From assembly GCF_030817595.1 (NCBI RefSeq), contig NZ_JAUSZN010000001.1, positions 2,178,001 to 2,242,000 on the forward strand: a stretch of DNA of 64,000 nt, in the 5' to 3' direction. The notes under the pieces are model-generated. The model was not told where the DNA came from and did no database searches. It worked only from the letters and a program-made list of their open reading frames with translations. The translations under genes and the position numbers were made by a program. Source of the DNA: Neobacillus niacini. Its GTDB lineage: Bacteria; Bacillota; Bacilli; Bacillales; Cytobacillaceae. This document shows, piece by piece, positions 57,846 through 64,000 of this stretch (position 1 is the first letter of the stretch; every line of letters begins with the position of its first letter).

Positions 57846-59390
57846 TTAAACCGGATAAACAGGATGTTTTCGTTCTGAAAAAATGAGGTATTTAGAGGAA
57901 TAAGCCTCAAAACGATTGACTAACTCTTTACGTAATGAGTTTGCCGGTATGATACCGTCAATGACCATTTCGGAAGCCAAATTATAAATATCAATATCCT
58001 CTTTATATTCCTCGCGTTTTTGTTCAATAAATGCGGCACGCTCTTCTTCTGGCAGCGCAGCAATTTTATTCGCATACACGGCATTAACAGCTGCTTCTGG
58101 TCCCATAACGGCAATGGATGCAGAAGGTAAAGCAAGACAGGCATCCGGTTCAAATGCAGGACCAGCCATCGCATAAAGACCAGCGCCATATGCTTTCCGT
58201 ACGATAACAGAGATTTTTGGAACACTCGCTTCAGACATCGCGGAAATCATTTTCGCCCCATGGCGAATGATTCCTGCCCGCTCTACCTTTGTACCAATCA
58301 TAAATCCAGGCACATCAACTAAAAACAATAGAGGTATATGGAACGCATCGCAAAGATTAATAAATTTTGCGGCCTTATCGGCTGAATCGTGGAACAATAC
58401 CCCGCCTTTAACTCGAGGCTGATTGGCAATGATTCCAACAGATTTCCCGTCCATTCGGGCAAGTCCGGTTATCAGTTCGCCAGCAAAGAGTTTCTTAATT
58501 TCAAAGAAGGAGCCTTCATCAATAATCCCATTGATTAAGTCTAGCATATTAAAAGGGGAATTCTGATTAGCCGGAATTAACTCTTCTAATGGTTTCTTCA
58601 ATTCTTTAGGTGCCACTGCCTCACGAACTGGCGGTTTCTCTGAGAAATTGGCAGGAAAATAAGATAGATAATTTCTAGCCATAGAGATAGCTTCCTCTTC
58701 ATTTTTTGCCAGAACATCACCGCAGCCTGAAACTGAACAATGCATGCGAGCGCCGCCCATTTCCTCCAAAGTTACATTTTCGCCAATAACCATTTCAGCC
58801 ATCCTTGGTGAACCCAAGTACATGGATGCATTTTTATCAACCATAATAACAATGTCACAAAAAGCTGGAATGTACGCTCCGCCAGCAGCAGATGGTCCAA
58901 ACAGAATACAAATCTGAGGAATTTTCCCTGAAAGCTTTACTTGATTGTAAAAAATTCTTCCTGCACCACGACGCCCCGGGAACATTTCCACCTGATCCGT
59001 TATCCGCGCTCCAGCTGAATCTACCAAGTATAATAATGGCACTCGCAGCTTTTCAGCTGTTTCTTGGATTCGAATGATTTTTTCAACCGTCCTAGCTCCC
59101 CAAGAACCAGCTTTGATGGTTGAATCGTTGGCCATTACACAGACCTGCTGGCCATTAATCTTGCCCATACCTGTCACAACTCCGTCTGCAGGAAGATCTC
59201 CCGCCATACAGTTTGCAAATAGACCATCCTCTAGTTCAAGGCCAGAATCAAATAATAATGATAAACGATCGCGGACGAACAACTTTCCCTGTTCTTGGTT
59301 TTTTTCATGATATTTAGGAGGTCCACCCTTTTTAATTTGTTCGACTCGATCATTTAACGTTTGTTGGAGAGGTTTCATTTCCACAGTCAT
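57846..59390 (-). CDS. yngE: Acyl-CoA carboxylase carboxyltransferase subunit (methylcrotonyl-CoA type)
   Basis: 514 residues from ATG 59390, with GAGGAGG just upstream (a start six codons earlier overlaps it). Two crotonase-like carboxyltransferase halves are present; oxyanion-hole regions are GPSAAGGAYIPAF and the AYGAGLYAMAGPAF segment. It moves CO2 from carboxybiotin to an acyl-CoA. In the leucine pathway the substrate is 3-methylcrotonyl-CoA; a propionyl-CoA enzyme would look similar. It is the last gene of the operon and resembles B. subtilis YngE. Confidence 0.88.
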   Translation of the reverse strand: MTVEMKPLQQTLNDRVEQIKKGGPPKYHEKNQEQGKLFVRDRLSLLFDSGLELEDGLFANCMAGDLPADGVVTGMGKINGQQVCVMANDSTIKAGSWGARTVEKIIRIQETAEKLRVPLLYLVDSAGARITDQVEMFPGRRGAGRIFYNQVKLSGKIPQICILFGPSAAGGAYIPAFCDIVIMVDKNASMYLGSPRMAEMVIGENVTLEEMGGARMHCSVSGCGDVLAKNEEEAISMARNYLSYFPANFSEKPPVREAVAPKELKKPLEELIPANQNSPFNMLDLINGIIDEGSFFEIKKLFAGELITGLARMDGKSVGIIANQPRVKGGVLFHDSADKAAKFINLCDAFHIPLLFLVDVPGFMIGTKVERAGIIRHGAKMISAMSEASVPKISVIVRKAYGAGLYAMAGPAFEPDACLALPSASIAVMGPEAAVNAVYANKIAALPEEERAAFIEQKREEYKEDIDIYNLASEMVIDGIIPANSLRKELVNRFEAYSSKYLIFSERKHPVYPV

Positions 59391-59416
59391 ATTTCCTCCT
59401 CGATTCATCTATATTC

Positions 59417-60199
59417 TTATTCTCCAATATAATTTGGAGTTCGTTTCTCTTTAAAAGCCTGTAATCCTTCTAAACGATCTTTAGTTGGGATTGTCACTTC
59501 ATAGGCATTCTGCTCAATGGCAAGGCCCGTGTTTAGGTCAACATCATAGCCTTTATCGATTGCGAACTTTGCTTGTGCTACGGCAATTGGGCCATTCCGA
59601 ACAATTTGTCCGGCAATTTCTAATGCTTTATCTAGTAAACTGGCAGAAGTGACCTTATATTCTACTAATCCAATCTCAAGTGCTTCAGCGGCATCAATTC
59701 TTCTAGCAGTGAAAATGAGTTCTTTGGCACGTCCCTTTCCTACTAATCTTGGTAACCGCTGCGTTCCGCCTGCACCAGGAATAATCCCTAATGATGTTTC
59801 CGTAAGACCAAGCTTCGCAGTTTCAGAGGCAATGCGTATATCACAAGCGAGCGCTAGTTCAGTACCCCCGCCAAAAGCAACACCGTTTACAGCGGCTATA
59901 ACCGGTTGGGGTAATGATTCTAAAGAGTTGATATTATCGCGGATCAAGGAAACCGTCTTCCTTACCTGAACCGCATCCATTCCAGCTCTTTCTTTTAAAT
60001 CAGCCCCAGCACAAAAAGCTTTCTCCCCTGCCCCGGTAATCACGATACAGCGGACTGATCGATCATATTTACATGTAAGAAGTGCGTCGTGGAGACCCTC
60101 TAACATCTCTATTGATAAGGCATTTGCAGCTTCCGGCCTATTTAACGTAATCATCACAATTCCGTTATCCAGCTTGTTAACTATTATTGTTTTACTCAA
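59417..60199 (-). CDS. yngF: Enoyl-CoA hydratase (methylglutaconyl-CoA hydratase type)
   Basis: 260 residues from TTG 60199, behind AAGGTG; the frame from 60217 overlaps the previous stop. Crotonase fold with oxyanion-hole segments AFCAGADLKE and AFGGGTELALACD. A catalytic Glu lies in LGLTETSLGIIPGAGG. Length equals B. subtilis YngF. In leucine breakdown it hydrates 3-methylglutaconyl-CoA to HMG-CoA, the substrate of the next enzyme. Confidence 0.88.
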   Translation of the reverse strand: MSKTIIVNKLDNGIVMITLNRPEAANALSIEMLEGLHDALLTCKYDRSVRCIVITGAGEKAFCAGADLKERAGMDAVQVRKTVSLIRDNINSLESLPQPVIAAVNGVAFGGGTELALACDIRIASETAKLGLTETSLGIIPGAGGTQRLPRLVGKGRAKELIFTARRIDAAEALEIGLVEYKVTSASLLDKALEIAGQIVRNGPIAVAQAKFAIDKGYDVDLNTGLAIEQNAYEVTIPTKDRLEGLQAFKEKRTPNYIGE

Positions 60200-60213
60200 G
60201 ATTTCACCTTCCC

Positions 60214-61140
60214 TCAAACGGTCTTTCCAAGTTTTCCACCCATTCCAGAGCTGGCTGCTTGAAAACTTTTACTAGGTAAAGTTCTGCCGATCTTTTCCTG
60301 AATAAATTGCGACGCATGAAGTAACTTATTCTGATCGACTCCAGTGTGAATGCCCATCCCGTGAAGCATATAGAGTAAATCATCTGTCGCTACGTTCCCC
60401 GATGCTCCAGGCGCATATGGGCATCCACCTAAGCCGCCAAGAGAGGAATCAAAAATGGTAATCCCCATCTCTAATGAAACTAGGATATTGGCCAAAGCTG
60501 ATCCCCTTGTATCGTGAAAATGCATGGCTAATTTATCTGCAGGAAATCTTTTCAATAAAACCTCCAAAACTTCTTGAACTTGCTTTGGATTTGCGACACC
60601 GATCGTATCTCCGAGAGACAGCTCTGCAATCCCCATTTCAAATAATCTATCGGAAACTCGTATGACACTGTCAATATCAACATGGCCTTCATAAGGGCAG
60701 CCAAAAACGGTCGAAACATAACCTCTGCTGATTTTCCCTGCTGAAATGGTTTCTCTGACCAAGTCTCGTAATACCGGGAAAGTCTGATCGATACTTTTAT
60801 TGATATTTTTTAGATTATGAGTTTCACTAGCTGACATAAATACAGCTACTTCATCGATGTTCGCTTGAAAGGCACGTTCCAAACCATAAAGGTTTGGAAC
60901 GAGTGCTGTATAGGTGACATCAGGCACTTTGGTAATGCCAGTTGCTACCGCAGTGGCATCTGAAAGTGCAGGAATCCATTTCGGATTAACAAAAGAGGTA
61001 ATCTCAATATGTTTTAGTCCACTTTCTGACAATTGATTAATCCACGTGATTTTATCTTCCGTTGAGATAAAGGTCTTTTCATTTTGTAAACCATCACGAG
61101 GACCAACCTCTTTAATGGTTACACCTTTCGGCCACTTCAT
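60214..61140 (-). CDS. yngG: Hydroxymethylglutaryl-CoA lyase
   Basis: 308 residues from ATG 61140, which follows AAAGGAG; the frame from 61167 lacks a site. TIM-barrel HMGL-like enzyme. The start has VGPRDGLQNE, with the catalytic Arg and metal Asp. HFHDTRG carries the two metal His. GLGGCPYAPGASGN has the active-site Cys. It splits HMG-CoA into acetyl-CoA and acetoacetate, ending leucine breakdown. In B. subtilis the yng operon is expressed in the mother cell during sporulation. Confidence 0.92.
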   Translation of the reverse strand: MKWPKGVTIKEVGPRDGLQNEKTFISTEDKITWINQLSESGLKHIEITSFVNPKWIPALSDATAVATGITKVPDVTYTALVPNLYGLERAFQANIDEVAVFMSASETHNLKNINKSIDQTFPVLRDLVRETISAGKISRGYVSTVFGCPYEGHVDIDSVIRVSDRLFEMGIAELSLGDTIGVANPKQVQEVLEVLLKRFPADKLAMHFHDTRGSALANILVSLEMGITIFDSSLGGLGGCPYAPGASGNVATDDLLYMLHGMGIHTGVDQNKLLHASQFIQEKIGRTLPSKSFQAASSGMGGKLGKTV

Positions 61141-61170
61141 CGATCCATCTCCTTTCCACCTTGCCAAGGA

Positions 61171-61383
61171 TTATTCGACAACTACAATGACGTCACCTTC
61201 ATTTACAAATTCGCCCTCAGCCACTTTTACTTCTTTTACCGTTCCATCGAATTCAGCGGCAATTGGAATTTCCATTTTCATCGATTCCAAAATGACAACG
61301 TCCTGACCTTCTTCAACTTGATCTCCAACTTGAACTAATACCTTCCATACACTTCCTGCCATACTTGCAATGATTTCACTCAT
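61171..61383 (-). CDS. yngHB: Biotin/lipoyl attachment protein of the acyl-CoA carboxylase
   Basis: 70 residues, a single biotinyl domain. The biotinylated Lys is in ESMKMEIP (about residue 32). ATG follows AGGAGG. It carries carboxybiotin between the carboxylase (YngHA-like) and the carboxyltransferase. In most acyl-CoA carboxylases this domain is fused to the carboxylase; the separate small gene is the Bacillus yng arrangement. Confidence 0.93.
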   Translation of the reverse strand: MSEIIASMAGSVWKVLVQVGDQVEEGQDVVILESMKMEIPIAAEFDGTVKEVKVAEGEFVNEGDVIVVVE

Positions 61384-61394
61384 GATTTTTCCTC

Positions 61395-62756
61395 CTATTT
61401 TACCTTGTTAGTTTTATTCGTTTTTAAGTACTTGCTGACGAAGTCTGTTGTCGTATCACCAGAATGGAATGCCGAATGCGCAACAACTTCTTGCAGCATA
61501 GGAATGTTTGTTTTAATTCCTTCAATATGATAATCTGCCAATGCAGTTTGCAGGCGATTGATTGCTTCTTCACGAGTACTGCCTTTTATAACAAGCTTTG
61601 CAATCATTGGATCATAAAAAGGGGTGACAACGGACTGACCGTGAATGGCTAATTCATGCCGAACTCCCGGTCCGTTCGGCAGCTCCAATTTGGTTATTTT
61701 TCCAGGTGAAGGGAAAAATGTTTTAGGATCTTCTGCATAGATTCTAACCTCAATGGCATGGCCCTCACGCTTTACCTCTCCCTGAGAAAAATTCAATGGT
61801 TTGCCTGCAGCAATTTGTAATTGTTGTTCGACTAAGTCTAATCCCGTAATTTCTTCTGTAACCGGGTGCTCCACTTGCAAACGAGTATTCATTTCAAGAA
61901 AGTAGAAGTTTTGTTCTTCATCCACTAAAAACTCGATCGTGCCTGCATTTTTATACCCAATAGATTTTGCCGCTTTGACTGCAGCCTCACCCATCTTGGC
62001 ACGTGTTTCTTCAGTTATAAAGGATGACGGGGCTTCCTCCACAACTTTTTGGTGACGACGCTGAATGGAACACTCACGTTCCCATAGGTAAACGGTATTT
62101 CCAAAACCGTCAGCTAAGATTTGAATCTCAACATGTCTTGGATTTGCAACAAATTTTTCAATATACATCGACCCATCGCCAAAGAAATCAGTAGCCCGCT
62201 TTTGGTTTCCAGCAAAAGCTTTTCGAATTTCATCACCATTCTGGACCACCTGCATTCCAATTCCCCCGCCTCCCGCGGAGGCTTTCAGCATCACAGGGTA
62301 ACCGATGCGATCTGCCACTTCTACCGCTTCCTCTGCATCTGACAGCGGGTAGGTAATCCCTGGTACAACAGGAACACCTGCTTCCTCCATCACTTTGCGT
62401 GATTCAATCTTACTCCCCATTTTCGAAATAACCTTTGGAGAGGGTCCGATGAATATAAGACCAGCTTCTTCACAACGGCGGGCAAATTCAGCATTTTCAG
62501 AAAGCAGGCCATATCCAGGGTGGATTGCCTCCGCTCCTGAAGCTTGAGCGACCTCTAGTATCTTATTAATATTTAAATAGCTTTCTGCTACCCGGGACCC
62601 GCCGATTAAATAGGCCTCATCCGCTAATTTCACATGTGGCGCGTCCGCGTCAGCTTCTGAGTATACTCCAATCGTTGTTATACCTAAGGCTTTGCATGTA
62701 CGGATTACACGAACAGCAATTTCGCCGCGATTAGCAATTAACACCTTTTTGAACAT
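61395..62756 (-). CDS. yngHA: Biotin carboxylase subunit of the acyl-CoA carboxylase
   Basis: 453 residues with the full AccC fold: KKVLIANRGEIAVR at the start, the ATP-grasp Gly-rich loop KASAGGGGIGMQ, the HPGYG motif, the metal Glu region (FLEMNTRLQVEHP) and the Arg of the EVRIYAED segment. ATP-dependent carboxylation of the biotin on the neighbouring 70-residue protein. It is separated from that gene by 11 bp. The start follows GGAGAGG. Confidence 0.95.
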   Translation of the reverse strand: MFKKVLIANRGEIAVRVIRTCKALGITTIGVYSEADADAPHVKLADEAYLIGGSRVAESYLNINKILEVAQASGAEAIHPGYGLLSENAEFARRCEEAGLIFIGPSPKVISKMGSKIESRKVMEEAGVPVVPGITYPLSDAEEAVEVADRIGYPVMLKASAGGGGIGMQVVQNGDEIRKAFAGNQKRATDFFGDGSMYIEKFVANPRHVEIQILADGFGNTVYLWERECSIQRRHQKVVEEAPSSFITEETRAKMGEAAVKAAKSIGYKNAGTIEFLVDEEQNFYFLEMNTRLQVEHPVTEEITGLDLVEQQLQIAAGKPLNFSQGEVKREGHAIEVRIYAEDPKTFFPSPGKITKLELPNGPGVRHELAIHGQSVVTPFYDPMIAKLVIKGSTREEAINRLQTALADYHIEGIKTNIPMLQEVVAHSAFHSGDTTTDFVSKYLKTNKTNKVK

Positions 62757-62925
62757 GCCTCTCCACCCTTTCTCGCGCTTCTATCAATATCAATACTCGT
62801 AAGCTTTATTACAAAGATATGTAAAAATTTAATGATTTATTTTTTCAACGATCTTAAACTGATAATCTTGTAAATGGAACCAGTCATTTGCCGGGCCTGT
62901 TCCTGACAAATGACCAGCCTGCATA

Positions 62926-64000
62926 TTACCTTTTAACGGACGCTCTTTCAGCAACAATTTTTTGTATTTGTGCAACCGTTGCTGGGTCTTCTAGTCCAGT
63001 AATATCACCTTGGACCTTTCCGGATATAACGATTTCCTTTAATAAACGACGCATGATTTTCCCGCTGACTGTTTTCGGCAGCATATCTGTAAAAATAATC
63101 GATTTGGGAGCTGCAATCTTACCAATTTGTTGAATGATTTGAGCATTTATTTGTTGTTTTAGTTCTTCTGTACCCTCATAGCCATCCGCGAGACGGACAA
63201 ATACAAGCGGAACCTCACCTTTAATTTCATCAGGAATTCCAATAATGGCGGTTTCAGAAACGCCTGAACATTCTAGTACAGCGCTCTCCATCTCCATAGT
63301 ACTTAGACGATGTCCTGCGACATTAAACGCATCATCGGAACGGCCAACAACCCATAAGTAACCATCAGCATCGATTAATGCCAGGTCACTGGCATAATAA
63401 CAGCCGTCCACTTGGCTGAAATATGAGGCGTAATAACGCTCAGGTTCTTTCCAAAGTGTCCTGCAAAGCATAGGAAATGGTTTTCGAATCACTAGATTTC
63501 CTAACCTTCCAGGCTGAACTGGCTTGCCTTCTTCATCAACAACATCCATAACAGCACCTAAAAAGGCAGTACCTGCAGCACCCGGCTTCATCGGCGTCAG
63601 CCAAGCTGCTCCAGCTATAGGCGACCCCGCTGTTTCGGTTTGACCCCACGTATTATTGATATAGACTTTCTTCTTCCCTAACACATCATATGTCCAGTAC
63701 CAGGTTTCCGGATCGAATGGTTCTCCAACAAGGGAAATGACATCGAGACAAGACAAATCAAATTTCTCCAATACCTTATCTCCCATACTTTTTAACATTC
63801 TTAAAGCGGTTGGAGCAGTAAACAGTTTATTTACCCTGTATTTTTCAATGATTTGATAAAAGCGGTCCTTTGTTGGATAATCAACAGACCCTTCATAGAC
63901 AACCGTAGTTACTCCATTGGCTAAGGAACCTGTAATTCCCCAAATATGCATGGTTAACCAGCCGATATCCGCGGTACACCAGAACACATCGTCATGACGG
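62926..64000 (-). CDS. Acetyl/acyl-CoA synthetase (AMP-forming), C-terminal part
   Basis: Partial; it continues past the right edge. The last 357 residues of an ANL-superfamily ligase: DVFWCTADIGW near the cut, the adenine-binding NTWGQTETAG, the GRSDDAFNVAGHR hinge motif with its Asp and Arg, and the C-terminal catalytic Lys in PKTVSGKIMRR. The pattern is of the AcsA/PrpE group, acting on acetate, propionate or acetoacetate. Next to HMG-CoA lyase, activation of an acid from leucine breakdown would fit. It is the upstream gene of the yng-type operon and 169 bp separate it from the carboxylase. Confidence 0.88.
   Translation of the reverse strand, partial: RHDDVFWCTADIGWLTMHIWGITGSLANGVTTVVYEGSVDYPTKDRFYQIIEKYRVNKLFTAPTALRMLKSMGDKVLEKFDLSCLDVISLVGEPFDPETWYWTYDVLGKKKVYINNTWGQTETAGSPIAGAAWLTPMKPGAAGTAFLGAVMDVVDEEGKPVQPGRLGNLVIRKPFPMLCRTLWKEPERYYASYFSQVDGCYYASDLALIDADGYLWVVGRSDDAFNVAGHRLSTMEMESAVLECSGVSETAIIGIPDEIKGEVPLVFVRLADGYEGTEELKQQINAQIIQQIGKIAAPKSIIFTDMLPKTVSGKIMRRLLKEIVISGKVQGDITGLEDPATVAQIQKIVAERASVKR

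Noticed and set aside
62883..62914. Terminator between the acyl-CoA synthetase and carboxylase genes
   Set aside because: GTCATTTG/CAAATGAC form only an 8-bp stem with a large loop and no T-run. It sits inside what looks like one operon.

Overview
The window looks like a chromosomal segment of an aerobic, spore-forming, low-GC Bacillaceae (Bacillus/Neobacillus-like). The evidence is strong GGAGG-type ribosome binding sites, frequent TTG/GTG starts, a gltC/gltAB pair, an assimilatory nas locus with TnrA-type sites, a yng-type leucine-degradation operon and a yte/ytc-type pectin locus. Most genes lie on the minus strand.

Layout. (1) 1-15.5 kb is a pectin/rhamnogalacturonan utilisation locus: a secreted pectate lyase with fibronectin-III domains, an oligosaccharide ABC importer (binding protein and two permeases), a Gfo/Idh oxidoreductase, GH105/GH88-type hydrolases, a six-hairpin glycosidase and a membrane-bound AraC regulator. 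(2) 15.9-17.2 kb is a broken sugar-binding-protein gene. (3) 17.7-22.7 kb has a cytochrome bd-type oxidase, a small membrane protein and a Tat-exported PhoD phosphatase. (4) 23.1-30.9 kb is a complete four-gene Wadjet (JetDABC) anti-plasmid SMC system. (5) 31.2-38.5 kb is a glucuronide/beta-glucoside island: GPH symporter, UidA, GH3 and a divergent AraC regulator. (6) 38.6-45.8 kb is nitrate assimilation (nasC, nasB, divergent nasA-like transporter). Its intergenic space holds a 13-copy, 52-bp tandem array of hairpins. (7) 45.9-48.9 kb has a C39-like peptidase, a CwlK-like M15 peptidase, a REP-like palindrome and a GH10 xylanase. (8) 49.3-56.4 kb is gltD-gltB and divergent gltC. (9) 56.5-57.7 kb has two tandem genes each interrupted by one in-frame UGA exactly at a redox-active position: a peroxiredoxin and a GrdB/PrdB-like protein. 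They are best read as selenoproteins. (10) 57.8 kb to the end is a leucine/acyl-CoA degradation operon (yngE, F, G, HB, HA and an acyl-CoA synthetase cut by the window edge).

The most notable items are the paired candidate selenoprotein genes, the Wadjet operon with non-canonical ATPase motifs and a mini leader ORF, and the covarying hairpin array between two divergent nitrogen-controlled promoters. Smaller items are a degenerate siroheme site in NasB, an apparently truncated NasC tail, an unlisted 28-codon ORF ahead of the nitrate transporter, and a set of near-identical terminator hairpins. Family assignments come from reading the proteins; no database search was run.
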